Assembly (NCBI RefSeq): GCF_030159255.1
Contig: NZ_BSCT01000005.1
Location: 1 to 64,000 of the forward strand
DNA from: Bradyrhizobium sp. SSBR45G
GTDB lineage: Bacteria > Pseudomonadota > Alphaproteobacteria > Rhizobiales > Xanthobacteraceae
Length of the DNA: 64,000 nucleotides
Reading direction: 5' to 3'
Shown piece after piece: positions 7,735 to 17,839 of the stretch (position 1 is its first letter; each line of letters begins with the position of its first letter). Under the pieces are notes generated by a model. It ran no database searches. It was not told the DNA's origin and saw only the letters and a program-made list of their open reading frames with translations. A program made the position numbers and the translations under genes.

Positions 7735-10287
7735 ATGAGCAACAAGAAGCGTTTCCTGGGAGCGCCGGCTGCGATCGCGCTCATCCTGATCTGCGTGATC
7801 GCCGGTAGCAACCTGTTCTTCCTCACCAACCTGCGCGAGAACGCGCTTCAGCATGCCGAGGAGGATCTCAGCCGCCACAGCCTCACATTGGCCGAGAACG
7901 CCGACCGCTCGGTGAAGTCGGTCGACCTCGTGCTGACGAGCGTGCGCGACTACCTGGTGCGCGGCGGCGCCATCGACGCTGCGGCCTACCGCAAGGTCGC
8001 GTCCGACCATCAGACGCATCTGCTGCTGAAGGAGAAGATCGCGGGGCTGCCGCAGATCGACGCCGTCACGCTGATCGACGCGGACGGCAAGCTGCTGAAC
8101 TTCTCCCGCTACTGGCCGATCCCGGACGTCAACATCTCCGACCGGGACTACTTCAAGGCGCTGAAGACCGATCCGGCGCTGCAGACATTCGTCAGCGCGC
8201 CGGTCCAGAATCGCGGCGATGGCACCTGGAACATCTATTTCGCCCGGAGGCTGAACGACTCCAAGGGCGACTTCATGGGGACGATGCTCGGCGCGATGTC
8301 CGTGCCCTATCTGGAGAACTTCTTCGGCTCCACCTCGCTCGGCCTCGAGGCCGCGGTGTCGCTGATCCGTGAGGACGGCACGCTGCTGGCGCATTTCCCG
8401 CCGACCAGCGAGATCGGCAAATCGACCTCCGGCTTCGGACAGCGCGCGCTGTCGGCCGGCGGCGTGCTGCGCGAACTCTCCGGGCGGAGCGGCGAGATGC
8501 GCCTGCGCGCCGCGAAGATGCTGCCCAACTATCCCGCGATGATCGTGGTGTCGGTGTCGGAGCAGCACGTGCTGACGGCGTGGCGCGCCATGGCGACGCT
8601 GCTGGTCATCGTGTCGCTGGTCAGCGCGTTGGCGGTGGTTGCCGCGGCTGTCCTGATCTCACGCTGGTGGCAGCGCCACGAGCAGCTGATCGAGGCGGCC
8701 GAGGCCGCAAACGCGGCCAAGTCCACCTTCGTCGCGATGATGAGCCATGAAATCCGTACACCGATGAATGCGGTGCTCGGTCTCGCAACCACGCTGCTGG
8801 AGACCAATCTCGACCCCGAACAGCGCCGCTCCGTGGTCGCGATCCACAATGCCGGCGACAATCTGCTCGAGATTCTCAACGACATTCTCGACTTCTCCAA
8901 GCTCGAATCCGGCCAGCTCTCGCTGGAGGACATCGCATTCTCGGCCGAAGCGCTGGTGCACAATACGCTGAGCATCATCGGGCCGCGGGCCTCGGCCAAG
9001 GATCTGAAGCTGCGCAATGTCAGCGATCCGGCGGTGCCGCCGGCGCTGATCGGCGACGCCGGCCGCATTCGCCAGATCCTGCTCAACCTGGTGTCCAACG
9101 CGGTCAAGTTCACCTCCTCGGGCGAGGTGGTGATCACCACGCGCTGCATCGAGAAGGACGCGGAGAAGGCGACCGTCGAATGGTCGGTGACCGACACCGG
9201 CATCGGCATCGCCGCCGACAAGATCGGCTCCCTGTTCGCGAACTTCGTGCAGGCCGACAACTCGATCAGCCGGCGCTTCGGCGGCTCCGGGCTGGGACTT
9301 GCGATCTGCAAGCGCCTCACCGAACAGATGGGGGGCGAGATCAAGGTCACCTCGACGCTGGGCAGCGGCTCGACCTTCTCGTTCCGCCTGACCCTGCCGA
9401 TTGCCGAGACCGTGGCGGTGCCCGAGCAGAACGACGACAGCGTCTACGCCGCGCTGCAGAGCCGGATCGCGGCGTTCGGCCGGCCGCTTCGGGTGCTGGT
9501 GGTCGACGACAATCCGACCAACCGGCTGGTCGCGACCAAGATGATCAAGGATTTCGACATCCAGACCGACACCGCCTGCGATGGCGCCGAGGCCGTCACC
9601 GCCGCCAGCCGTTTCAACTACGACCTGATCCTGATGGATGTCCGCATGCCCGAGATGGACGGCTTCCAGGCGACGCGGACCATTCGCGCGCGTGGCGAAC
9701 GCCGCTCCAACGTGCCGATCATCGCCTTCACGGCAAACGCCTTCATGGAGGACATCCGGGCCTGCCGCGAGGCCGGGATGAACGACTTCGTCGTCAAGCC
9801 GGCGCGCAAGAAGGCGCTGGTGGAAGCCATCCTGCGCGTGCTGCCCGCCCCCACGCCGGTCATGGAAATGGTCGCCTCCGATGTCGCGCCGCTGGCGCCG
9901 ACCGAGCCGGACGCAAGAACGGTCGATGTCTCCGCGGAGACCGAGGTTGCTCCCGAGCCTGCACTCGATCGTGAAGCCTATGCGGAGCTGGTCGGCGAGA
10001 TCGGCGACGACGCGGCGCAGGAGATCCGCGACGTGTTCTTCAGCGAAACGGATATGCGGCTGAAGCTGTTCCGCAAATTGTCGCTCGACGGCGAGCGCAT
10101 CAAGATCGGCCGCGAGGCCCATTCGCTGAAGAGCGCTGCCGGAACCTTCGGCTACAGACGGCTCGCGACCTATGCGCTCGCGCTGGAGAGGAGCGCGCCG
10201 CGTCTCTCTCCCAAGGAATATTTCGAGCTGCTCGACAACATCGACGCCGCCTACGCTGCCGCCCGAGTTCAGGAGCTGCAATACTGA
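7735..10287 (+). CDS. Membrane hybrid sensor histidine kinase with receiver and HPt domains
   Basis: An 850-residue phosphorelay protein. Transmembrane helices at about 10-31 and 284-311 flank a periplasmic sensor of some 250 residues resembling a double Cache domain, which commonly binds small organic ligands. The cytoplasmic part has HisKA (His338 in [15 protein letters not shown]), HATPase (N box [12 protein letters not shown]1 DTGIGI, G2 [13 protein letters not shown]), a receiver with Asp635 in [13 protein letters not shown], and a C-terminal HPt domain with His796 in [12 protein letters not shown]. It therefore holds the full His-Asp-His chain; the final Asp may be the small receiver encoded 6 bases upstream. 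No DNA-binding partner is adjacent. The signal is unknown. Confidence 0.95.
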   Translation: MSNKKRFLGAPAAIALILICVIAGSNLFFLTNLRENALQHAEEDLSRHSLTLAENADRSVKSVDLVLTSVRDYLVRGGAIDAAAYRKVASDHQTHLLLKEKIAGLPQIDAVTLIDADGKLLNFSRYWPIPDVNISDRDYFKALKTDPALQTFVSAPVQNRGDGTWNIYFARRLNDSKGDFMGTMLGAMSVPYLENFFGSTSLGLEAAVSLIREDGTLLAHFPPTSEIGKSTSGFGQRALSAGGVLRELSGRSGEMRLRAAKMLPNYPAMIVVSVSEQHVLTAWRAMATLLVIVSLVSALAVVAAAVLISRWWQRHEQLIEAAEAANAAKSTFVAMMSHEIRTPMNAVLGLATTLLETNLDPEQRRSVVAIHNAGDNLLEILNDILDFSKLESGQLSLEDIAFSAEALVHNTLSIIGPRASAKDLKLRNVSDPAVPPALIGDAGRIRQILLNLVSNAVKFTSSGEVVITTRCIEKDAEKATVEWSVTDTGIGIAADKIGSLFANFVQADNSISRRFGGSGLGLAICKRLTEQMGGEIKVTSTLGSGSTFSFRLTLPIAETVAVPEQNDDSVYAALQSRIAAFGRPLRVLVVDDNPTNRLVATKMIKDFDIQTDTACDGAEAVTAASRFNYDLILMDVRMPEMDGFQATRTIRARGERRSNVPIIAFTANAFMEDIRACREAGMNDFVVKPARKKALVEAILRVLPAPTPVMEMVASDVAPLAPTEPDARTVDVSAETEVAPEPALDREAYAELVGEIGDDAAQEIRDVFFSETDMRLKLFRKLSLDGERIKIGREAHSLKSAAGTFGYRRLATYALALERSAPRLSPKEYFELLDNIDAAYAAARVQELQY

Positions 10288-10555
10288 CGCCAACCCGGTT
10301 GCGCTTGCGTGGGCGCGACCGCCTTGCGCCCTGCCCCGCGGCGGCCATTCGTATCGGTCACGCGGCTGAGGGGACGCCTCCCTGCTCGCCCCGAGCCGCC
10401 TCGACGGGCAACCAGGACAGTCGCGACCGAGATTCGCCGAACGCGATTTTCACATTCCCTACCAATAGGTTGACGCCGTACTTCTACGGCCCATGATTTT
10501 CACAATCGACTAATCATGAGCTGCGAGACTCAAGGCCACATAGGAGATGTGTCCC

Positions 10556-10801
10556 ATGTTTACGTTTGAAACCGCCGACCAGAAGGAAGTCAGGCGTTTC
10601 CGAATTGCACAGTTCAACGGCCGGACCGCGACCGTGAAATCCGGCGGAGCGACGATCACCGGGCATGTCCGCTCGGTCATGGAAAAGGAAGCGAGCGTCC
10701 CGCCGCGCTGGACGATTACGATCGTGCCGACGACACCCAAGGCACAGCCGGCGCTGCGGCCCGCTTCACGGGTCCGCCCTTTTGCCGAGGACTACTTCTG
10801 A
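10556..10801 (+). CDS. Small conserved hypothetical protein
   Basis: An 81-residue basic protein beginning MFTFETADQKEVRRF. Its middle (TATVKSGGATITGHVRSVM) suggests a small beta-rich fold that could bind nucleic acid or act as an adaptor, but I do not recognise the family. AGGAG lies 9 bases before the ATG at 10556; an ATG nine bases earlier abuts that ribosome site and is unlikely to be used. No signal peptide or membrane helix is present. It stands alone between the hybrid kinase gene and the convergent LuxR-type gene. Confidence 0.65.
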   Translation: MFTFETADQKEVRRFRIAQFNGRTATVKSGGATITGHVRSVMEKEASVPPRWTITIVPTTPKAQPALRPASRVRPFAEDYF

Positions 10802-10925
10802 CGGCCGCGTCAGCGGGCGTCCCATCCATTCGTCCAATGGACCGGACGGGATGCCTCGATACCGCGGTCACCCCAGCCATCCATACCCGATCCGACAGCG
10901 CCGGCGCGCATGGCGCACGTCGACA

Positions 10926-11531
10926 TCATCCCATCTGGTTGAGAATCGCGGCGCGAACGAGCTCGGCGGTGTTGCGCGCGCCGAGCTTGCGCATGGCCTC
11001 GGCGCGGTGGCTCTCGAAGGTGCGAGGGCTGATGCCCATGCGCAGGGCGCCTTCCTTGTTCGAATGACCTTCGCTGATCAGCTTGAGAACCTCGCGCTCG
11101 CGCGGCGTCAGGGACTTGCTGGAACGGCCGGCGCGGGCAGACGCGGGAGCCGGCACGAGCTCCTGCTCACGAACCGCCATCGCCTGGGACACCAGACCCG
11201 GCTGCGCCTGTGCGCCAGACATCCTGCTCACCAGGGCACAGACGCGCTCGGTCTGCATCAGCGCATTGTCCACGACGATCTGGACATGACGGCGCTCGCC
11301 GGGGCTCCTGGCGATTTCATCGCTGCGCTGCTTGATTTCGCTCATATAGAGCATCAGCGCCGTGAGCGACCCGTTGAGCTGATGCGCCAGCGCCGTTGCG
11401 TCTTGATCCTCGGACCGCTCCATCGCCTGCGCGCCGTCGCGGCCGGACGGAAGGCCGCGGTCGTTAACCTTTGGGTCTGCCGGCACCCGTGCGGCGCGAT
11501 CGTCGGAAAGGCTGTTGCTGAGCTGTGCCAT
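10926..11531 (-). CDS. LuxR-type regulator with a kinase-like histidine helix
   Basis: A 201-residue protein. The C-terminal 65 residues are a clear LuxR/GerE helix-turn-helix (LTPREREVLKLISEGHSNKE, then GISPRTFESHRAEAMRKL). The usual receiver domain is absent. Instead, residues 44-105 look like a two-helix hairpin with ALAHQLNGSLTALMLYMSE around His50, resembling the H box of sensor kinases. Either it is a DNA-binding protein that takes phosphate on histidine or, more conservatively, the helices serve only for dimerisation. An inverted repeat sits 47 bases upstream (11578-11593) and could be an operator. The gene is divergent from the 382-residue hypothetical gene at 11848. Confidence 0.8.
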   Translation of the reverse strand: MAQLSNSLSDDRAARVPADPKVNDRGLPSGRDGAQAMERSEDQDATALAHQLNGSLTALMLYMSEIKQRSDEIARSPGERRHVQIVVDNALMQTERVCALVSRMSGAQAQPGLVSQAMAVREQELVPAPASARAGRSSKSLTPREREVLKLISEGHSNKEGALRMGISPRTFESHRAEAMRKLGARNTAELVRAAILNQMG

Positions 11532-11847
11532 GGCTCATCATCGCGCGTCCCGGACTTTAACATGGTTAATATTGCAGCCCGTAACAGTACGGGATATCGG
11601 CGGCAACTCGCGCAACAGTCGATAATTTCCCTCAAAAGTTGCAGATTCAAAAGATTAACGCGCCGCAGCAGGCTCCCTGTCGCGACAGGTCATCGTGACC
11701 GCCCCACTGCGCAACCAAGGGCGCCGCGCATTGCTACGATTGTTTACCGAAATTAATTCGGCACCAACTGTTTCGTGGTTCGATGCGCCCCGTCCTCGTC
11801 CGTAAGACGAGCCGTTGAGACCTCGAAGCTGGTAGCCAGACACGACA
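11532..11847. promoter_or_regulatory. Divergent promoter region with an inverted repeat
   Basis: This 316-base gap between the divergent LuxR-type and hypothetical genes holds no gene. It is AT-rich with several TTAA elements and contains the perfect inverted repeat CCCGTA-ACAG-TACGGG at 11578-11593, close enough to the LuxR-type start to serve as an operator. That role is inferred from position only. Confidence 0.45.
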
Positions 11848-12996
11848 ATGGGACCCGTTGACCGGATCTGGGAATTCCTGCAGCGGTTGTCGCCGCTGAC
11901 GCGGAGCTGTCTCCTCAGCGAGCTCGAACGGCTGGAGCTGAGCGGGGTGGACATGCCTGGTTCCGCCGACCTGCAGGCGCGCTTGCGCGCCGAGATCCGC
12001 AAGGATGGCGCCAGCAGCAACCGCGCCATCAATCCGTCGCGCTACTTCTTCATGCCGATCGAGCAGCTCCTCGTCGACGGCTCGCCGGAGCATGCGAATG
12101 AAGGCCGTATTGCCCGCGGTTCGCTGACGCCGATCTGGGAATGGATTTCGCGCGATCTGCTGCCGACGATGGCCCGCGACTACAACGCGCAGATGAAGGA
12201 CCTCATCGCGGCGGACAAGCAGCGCGAGATTCGCCAGGCGGCGAGCGCCTTCCAGACCAAGGTGACGAAGTCGCTCGAGGGCACGCTGGCGCGGGCCGAC
12301 GGCATCGAGCAGGTCCGCAGCAAGCTCAAGGCCTATACGGCCTCCCCATCCGTGTTCGACGACGTCGTCAAGCTGATGAAGGCGTTGCGCGCCCGCGAGG
12401 AGCTGGCGAAGTTCGCCGACTCCCTGCCGGACCGGATCGCTGAGTTCGACGACCCGCAGGTCAAGAAGATGGTGCTGCTGCTCGACGGCCTTCGCAAGAA
12501 GCAGCCCGAAGCCGTGCCCTTCGCATTGACGCTGGTCGCCAAGCGCCTCAAGGAGCCATGGCAGGTGATGCGGCTGGCGACCAAGGCGGCGCGCACCAAG
12601 AACGTCACCGACGTCATCACGGCGCCCTACGCGATGACCGTTCCGATGGTGCTCGACCAGTTGGAGGACAAGCGCCTGGCGCTGCGGGTCGCCTTGAAGA
12701 ACAACCGCGTGGTCACCGCCAAGGAAATCCTGACCAGCATCTATGATATCGAATACGCCATCCAGGTTCGCATCGACCGGATCGAGGAGTCGGACTGGGG
12801 CCATCGCCTGAGCGCCATCATGAGCAACACCGCCAAGATGGTGCAGGACGAGGTCAAGCGCTTCCCCGAGGATGTCGGCCATGTGCTCGGCTCCAACCGG
12901 CTGCGCAGTCACCGCTCGCTCGGCGACCGCCTGACCTACATCGCCTGGAAGGGCCGCGACGCCATCAAGACGGCGCTGCGCTCCGCGACCGGCTGA
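11848..12996 (+). CDS. Conserved hypothetical helical protein, 382 residues
   Basis: Begins MGPVDRIWEFLQRLSPLTRS and appears almost wholly alpha-helical and soluble, rich in charged residues, without a signal peptide or membrane segment. A segment near 170-220 (VKLMKALRAREELAKFADSLPD and beyond) repeats a lysine/leucine helical pattern that could form helical hairpins of a scaffold. I do not recognise a family or catalytic motif. Codon use and length support a real gene. It is single, divergent from the LuxR-type regulator, and shares the AT-rich region between them, so control by that regulator is possible but unproved. Confidence 0.75.
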   Translation: MGPVDRIWEFLQRLSPLTRSCLLSELERLELSGVDMPGSADLQARLRAEIRKDGASSNRAINPSRYFFMPIEQLLVDGSPEHANEGRIARGSLTPIWEWISRDLLPTMARDYNAQMKDLIAADKQREIRQAASAFQTKVTKSLEGTLARADGIEQVRSKLKAYTASPSVFDDVVKLMKALRAREELAKFADSLPDRIAEFDDPQVKKMVLLLDGLRKKQPEAVPFALTLVAKRLKEPWQVMRLATKAARTKNVTDVITAPYAMTVPMVLDQLEDKRLALRVALKNNRVVTAKEILTSIYDIEYAIQVRIDRIEESDWGHRLSAIMSNTAKMVQDEVKRFPEDVGHVLGSNRLRSHRSLGDRLTYIAWKGRDAIKTALRSATG

Positions 12997-13275
12997 CGGT
13001 GGCGGCAAGCAGGCGGCAGCTCGTAGCTGGCATGAGCGTCAGCCAAAGCTCGAACGGCATCGGCGAAAACGCCTCGGGGGGCCGTTTCCTCGCCGTGTGC
13101 CTCCCCTGATATCGCGATCACGCCGCAGGCGTCCGCCCATCCCGGACCCTCGGCCAACCGCTGGAACCCGGCGCGCCGTCGTAGCTTCTTCATGCGCCGG
13201 GCATGATTTACTCCGCATGTCACACCGCTGATGATGCGGCAGAGTATCTCTAACGATGGAACGAGGGAGGCTGAG

Positions 13276-13692
13276 GTGAGAGCGAGCAGAACCGTGCTGG
13301 TAGCGCTGGTGATGGCATGTGCTGCGCTGGTGAGCTCGGACAGTGGCGCGCAGAACGCGGCTGATCCGCCGGCAGCGCCGACGGCGGACAATGCCGTGCT
13401 GCTGACCGTCTTCCTGAAGCACGATCAGTCGCGGCCGCTCGGCGAGCTCAACGCGCAGCTCGAGCGCCAGGGCTTCTACAAGGCCTTCCCACCGGCCGGC
13501 ATCGAGGTGGTGAGCTGGTACGTGATGATGGGGGTCGGCCAGGTCGTGACGCTTCGCCTGCCGGCCTCGCGTCTGCGCGAGGTCAACCGCATCTTCGAAA
13601 CGACGGCGTGGGGTGCCTATCGCACCGAGTTCTATCCGACCTATGACTACAAGGCCGTCGGCCTCGCCCATCACGACAAGGCGATGCAGTAG
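13276..13692 (+). CDS. Small secreted or periplasmic hypothetical protein
   Basis: A 138-residue protein that starts at GTG 13276, five bases after the ribosome site GGGAGG. The N-terminus VRASRTVLVALVMACAALV is a signal peptide, probably cut after SGA in DSGAQNAA. The mature part (about 110 residues) contains LLTVFLKHDQSRPLGELNAQL and a C-terminal YPTYDYKAVGLAHH. I do not recognise the family; the look is that of a compact alpha/beta domain acting in the periplasm. It is single and convergent with the decarboxylase gene. Confidence 0.75.
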   Translation: MRASRTVLVALVMACAALVSSDSGAQNAADPPAAPTADNAVLLTVFLKHDQSRPLGELNAQLERQGFYKAFPPAGIEVVSWYVMMGVGQVVTLRLPASRLREVNRIFETTAWGAYRTEFYPTYDYKAVGLAHHDKAMQ

Positions 13693-13771
13693 ATCAGCAC
13701 ACCCGATAGCAAGGACCGGCGCGCCGACGCGGCCCGGAACTGTGAGAAGTTCGGCGGCCGGGCGGCGGCCC

Positions 13772-15409
13772 TCATCCCTTGGCCATGCGCTCCCGGGCGG
13801 ATTTGAACCCGGCGACGAAGCGCGCCAGGGTGTCCGAGGTCTTGCCGCGCGGCAGCATCACTTCGATCAATGAGAACTGTCCCCGCCGCTGCACGGCACG
13901 CTCCAGCGCAGCCACGAGCTCGCCGCGGGTGGAGACCCGCTCACCCGCACCGCCGATGGAATTGGCGATGTCCGCGTAGTGCCAGTCGTCGAGATCGTTG
14001 AAGCGCGACTCCGGCTGGAACACGCGCAGCATCTCCCAGCTGCAATTGTTGAACAGCACGACAATCGGATCGAGGCCATAACGGCGGCAGTTGCCGAGCT
14101 CCCAGCCGGTCATCTGGAAGGCGCCGTCGCCGACCAGGACCAGCGGCCGCAAGCCCGTGGCGGCGACGCCGATGCCGGCGGGCACGCCGAACCCCATGCC
14201 GGCGTAGTAGCCCGGCGCCGCCAGCGCCGTGTTGTCGATCTCCATCGCCGTGAACAGGCAGTCGCCGATATCCGAGGTCATCGGCATCCGGCCGTGGCGA
14301 TCGAACATGTCGTTGATCGCGGTGGCGATGTCCGACGGCGCGATCGGCTGGGCGTCGGGGCTCAGGCCGCGCGGATAGGCCGAGCGCTGCCGCAGGCTTG
14401 CGGGCGCCGCGGCGCGCGGCGTGGCACGCGCCTCCAGGGCATCGATCAGATCGCCGAGCGGCATGTCGCGATAGGCATGATGGCCGATCTGCACCTCGCG
14501 ACTCGCAGCCAGGATCATCCGGCGCGGATCCGGGGCGCGGTTCGACAGCGCGAAATTGGTGTCCGACAGGATGACGCCGAGCATCAGCACGAGATCGGCG
14601 TCCTCGACCAGCCGGGTGATGGCGGGGTCGCCGGCGGCGCCGAGATAGGTGCCGGCGACGACATCGTCGGCCTTGTCGAGCAGGCCGCGTCCCATGAAGG
14701 TGGTGACCAGCGGCAGGCCGAGCTTGCGCGCCAGCGCCGCGATCCGATCCTCGACGCCGTAGCGACGGATCTCGACGTCGACCACGATCACCGGCCGCTC
14801 GGCGCGTCCGATGCGCGACAGGATCTCATCGACGCATTCGTCGAGCGCCTCGCGATTGGCGCGCCGCGGCGGCAGCGGCACCACGGCCTCGACCTCAGCA
14901 TCGACCATGTCGCGCGGGAATTCGAGATAGACCGGCAGCGACATCTCGCGGGCGCTGCGCAGCACGCGCGCGATCTGCGCCGGTGCGGTCGCGGGATCCG
15001 ACAGCACCGCCTGGTCGCAGGTGATCTCCTTGAACACCGCAAGCTGGGTGTCGACGGTGCGGGCCTGATGATGCAGCAGGAAGCCGGAGACGCGCTCGCG
15101 CGCGCCGGGCGCGCCGGCGATCACCACCACCGGCGAGCGCTCGGCATAGGCGCCGGCCACCGCATTGACGACGTTGAAGGCACCGGCGCCATAGGTCACG
15201 ACGGCCACGCCGAGGCCGCCATGATAGCGCGCGGCCGCGTCCGCCGCGAAGCCGACCGCCGGCTCATGGCTCAGCGTGACGCTGGGCAGGATGTTGCTTT
15301 CCTCGATGACCTTGAACAACGGCAGCACGAAGTCGCCGGGAATGCCGAAAATCTCGCGGGCGCCGTGATCCTTCAGGGCGGCAAGCAGCGCATGAGCAAG
15401 AGCGGGCAT
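13772..15409 (-). CDS. ipdC: Thiamine-diphosphate phenylpyruvate/indolepyruvate decarboxylase
   Basis: A 545-residue ThDP enzyme that closely resembles Azospirillum phenylpyruvate/indole-3-pyruvate decarboxylase, sharing FGIPGDF, the catalytic Glu49 in LSHEPAVGFAADAAARY, VTYGAGAFN and the LLHHQ histidine pair. The C-terminal ThDP-binding motif GDGAFQMTGWELGN...FNN is present. The enzyme removes CO2 from aromatic 2-keto acids; with indole-3-pyruvate the product leads to the auxin indole-3-acetate, a common trait of plant-associated bacteria. GGAGGG five bases upstream fixes the ATG at 15409. It stands alone, without an aminotransferase gene beside it. Substrate preference cannot be read from sequence by eye. 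Confidence 0.85.
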   Translation of the reverse strand: MPALAHALLAALKDHGAREIFGIPGDFVLPLFKVIEESNILPSVTLSHEPAVGFAADAAARYHGGLGVAVVTYGAGAFNVVNAVAGAYAERSPVVVIAGAPGARERVSGFLLHHQARTVDTQLAVFKEITCDQAVLSDPATAPAQIARVLRSAREMSLPVYLEFPRDMVDAEVEAVVPLPPRRANREALDECVDEILSRIGRAERPVIVVDVEIRRYGVEDRIAALARKLGLPLVTTFMGRGLLDKADDVVAGTYLGAAGDPAITRLVEDADLVLMLGVILSDTNFALSNRAPDPRRMILAASREVQIGHHAYRDMPLGDLIDALEARATPRAAAPASLRQRSAYPRGLSPDAQPIAPSDIATAINDMFDRHGRMPMTSDIGDCLFTAMEIDNTALAAPGYYAGMGFGVPAGIGVAATGLRPLVLVGDGAFQMTGWELGNCRRYGLDPIVVLFNNCSWEMLRVFQPESRFNDLDDWHYADIANSIGGAGERVSTRGELVAALERAVQRRGQFSLIEVMLPRGKTSDTLARFVAGFKSARERMAKG

Positions 15410-15571
15410 TCGGACCCTCCGAGTAGCATGGCGTTCAGCGGTGCTACACGATGAGGGAAGCCCTGCCAATCGCCGGACTTGTCGCGCGGGGATGCGCCAA
15501 ATGGCCGCCGTCCATTCGCCGCGCCGCTGTCAAACGGGTGCCCCGTCGTCCGGATCCGACACCACGCGGCC

Positions 15572-15772
15572 TCAGTTTCCGGTGATCAGCAGCGCGTGGG
15601 CCGATCCGGCGGCGGGCCCGGCACCGTGCGGAACGGCAAGCGTCACCGCGAACAGCATGACGATCGCCAGCACCATGCCGAGCTTCATCATGACCGTCCG
15701 GCGGTCGGTGATCGGCAGAAACAGGAAGAACAGCAGCGCCGCTGCCAGCACGAGATCGAATATGTAGGACAT
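15572..15772 (-). CDS. Small integral membrane protein
   Basis: About 66 residues, with two hydrophobic helices: one around residues 5-20 (FDLVLAAALLFFLFLPI) and one around 28-48 (KLGMVLAIVMLFAVTLAV), joined by a short DRR turn. GGAG lies 9 bases before the ATG at 15772 (three before another ATG at 15778). The tail is Gly/Ala-rich and polar. No family is recognised; proteins of this size and form often act as membrane accessory peptides. Confidence 0.6.
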   Translation of the reverse strand: MSYIFDLVLAAALLFFLFLPITDRRTVMMKLGMVLAIVMLFAVTLAVPHGAGPAAGSAHALLITGN

Positions 15773-15973
15773 GACCATCTTCTCCGTTCCCGGGAAGGAT
15801 GGCCCATGCGGTGGCCGCGGACTGTGCGGGCCGTCACTCTGGCTTGAGGCTGGCTCTGGCGTGAGATTGGCCAGGGCGATGAGCGATCCGGTCCCGATCC
15901 TGAGAGACTCCGACATCGTCACCGGCGGGCGTACGCCTGCCATCACATCCGCTCGACGACCGTCACACGCCTG

Positions 15974-17149
15974 CTACGGCTTTTCACATTCGGAATAGAA
16001 CGTGCCGTTTGCGGCGGACAGGCGCTGCATGCAATGGCGCCGGTCGGTGACCGCGCCTTCGACCGTGAAATCATAGGCCTGGGTCTTGAGCACCAGCGCG
16101 TAACGGCCGGGCGGCAACGGAACGTCGGGGTCCCGAGGCTGAACCTCGATCATCTGCGGGTCTTCCTTCAGGGGCGCGGCCCGGAACGGAATTGACACGT
16201 TGCGCATCACCCAGGTCTTCTCATCGCCCGAAGCCGATGCCAGCAGAGGCTTGCCGGCCGCATCGAATGTGGTCACCTGATTGACCCGCGCGATGATCCG
16301 GACCTCGATGGGATCCGAGGCCGCCGCACCGCTCTCGCGCCGGAACACGATGAATTTGACGCGCCCGTCAGGAAGCACGGTGATGCTCGGCTTGGTGATC
16401 GCGGCCGAAATCGCAACGCGGGGATCAGGCGCGCGCCCCTGAAGCATTTCCAGCTCATAGAGCTTTTCGGCAACCTCCGCATAGACGCCATAGGCGGTCG
16501 GCAAGGCTCGCTTCGGCTCGAGCCGGGGCTCTGGTGTCGGCTGAGCGGACACAGGCGCGACCGGCACCTCGACCGGCTCGACGGAGGCTGACGGCCGGGC
16601 AGAGAGAGCGCCCGCCACGGTCGTTCGCAACGACGAGAAGGCATCACGTCTTTGCAGCGCGATGAGCACGAGGACCGTGCCCAACACGGCCAGCATCACC
16701 AGGAAGCGCAGCGGGACCGACGACGACCAGCCCCGACGCCGGCGCGCGGGCGCAGCCGCGCTGTCCCGGCCCGGCAGAATCGGATCCGCTGCCGCTTCGC
16801 CGCGAAGCGACCCCGGCCTGTCCAACAGGTTCGGCACGGCCTCATGCGCGATGCGAACCGGGCGCACGGTCGGCGGAGGCGCGAGCTGCGCCGGGCCATT
16901 GCTCTGGGTGTGGGCCTCGACGCCCTCAATCGCAACCTCGAGCGCCTTCATCAGCCGCTGCTTCTCCGACGGATCGTCGGTAGCAAGCTCCTGGAGCTTG
17001 TGGCGAGCGAGCTCGTAGACCGCGCTGCGAAGCTGTTCCGGATCTGCGCTGACGGCATCGATCGTCCGCGCCAAAACCAGCGCGAATTCCACCTCCGGAT
17101 GCGCGGACGTGATATCCTTGACCGACCGCTCCAAAGGCCCTGAGGTCAT
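15974..17149 (-). CDS. Single-pass membrane protein of unknown function
   Basis: A 391-residue protein with three parts. Residues 1-85 are a helical cytoplasmic segment (EVEFALVLARTIDAVSADPEQL and KQRLMKALEVAIEG). A basic, Pro/Ala-rich linker then leads to one transmembrane helix at about 148-165 (FLVMLAVLGTVLVLIAL). The C-terminal 220 residues lie outside the inner membrane: a Pro-rich spacer, then a beta-rich domain with VLPDGRVKFIVFRR and PPGRYALVLKTQAYDFTVEG. No family is recognised. The layout, a cytoplasmic sensor-like part linked to a periplasmic beta domain, recalls envelope signalling or scaffolding proteins. It lacks a strong ribosome site at the ATG. Confidence 0.75.
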   Translation of the reverse strand: MTSGPLERSVKDITSAHPEVEFALVLARTIDAVSADPEQLRSAVYELARHKLQELATDDPSEKQRLMKALEVAIEGVEAHTQSNGPAQLAPPPTVRPVRIAHEAVPNLLDRPGSLRGEAAADPILPGRDSAAAPARRRRGWSSSVPLRFLVMLAVLGTVLVLIALQRRDAFSSLRTTVAGALSARPSASVEPVEVPVAPVSAQPTPEPRLEPKRALPTAYGVYAEVAEKLYELEMLQGRAPDPRVAISAAITKPSITVLPDGRVKFIVFRRESGAAASDPIEVRIIARVNQVTTFDAAGKPLLASASGDEKTWVMRNVSIPFRAAPLKEDPQMIEVQPRDPDVPLPPGRYALVLKTQAYDFTVEGAVTDRRHCMQRLSAANGTFYSECEKP

Positions 17150-17330
17150 CAAACAATGAGACTTCGCTGAAACGAGATTGCGTGATCCGAGAGCGGGAGT
17201 TTATGCAGATTCCGGACGTTAAGACAAATGTTACGATGTTGCCGGAGCGAGGGGCGTCAGCCCTCCCCGGTCATGTCGCCTGGAGCATCAGCCATAACGC
17301 ATGTCCGGGCGTACGGATCGGCTCAGGCGC

Positions 17331-17591
17331 TTAGCGCGGCGACGTGATCGGTACGTTCGTCGTCTGCCCCGGAAGCGGCGCCGTTCTGCCGCGGCCCGCG
17401 GAGGGATACAGAGACGTGGCTGGCGGCACAGGCTGAGTGGCGGTCGGCTTGCCGGTGGATACTCCACCGCCTGGACCATCGATCGTATAGCGCCCTGCGG
17501 ACTGTCCATTGGACGTCCGGCTGTTCTGCGCCAGAGCCGGTCCAAGAGTCAGAATCAGCATCACCGCTGTCGTCGCAAGCCTGGCAGACAT
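17331..17591 (-). CDS. Small secreted hypothetical protein
   Basis: An 86-residue protein with a signal peptide MSARLATTAVMLILTLGPALAQ, cut probably after ALA. The mature part is short, Pro/Thr/Gly-rich and likely unstructured (GKPTATQPVPPATSLYP). GGAGG lies eight bases before the ATG. Its family and role are unknown. Confidence 0.65.
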   Translation of the reverse strand: MSARLATTAVMLILTLGPALAQNSRTSNGQSAGRYTIDGPGGGVSTGKPTATQPVPPATSLYPSAGRGRTAPLPGQTTNVPITSPR

Positions 17592-17839
17592 CCGTCCAAC
17601 CTCCGTGATCGCAAGGCCAGGAAATGCCACCGCTTCGCAGAGGTTCCAACCTTCGTATCACGACACCGGGAGATCGTTGCGATCGACGCGCTCAGCAGGT
17701 GCAAATGCCACTGATGCCGGCGCATATCTCTTTTCGAAGCCCGCACGCGACAGCGGGATGGTCGCCTGCGAAGCGCGGAAGTGGAACACCGTCCTCCGAG
17801 CGGGCCGCGCGGCATGCGGCCGACGAAACAGCGCAGCTA

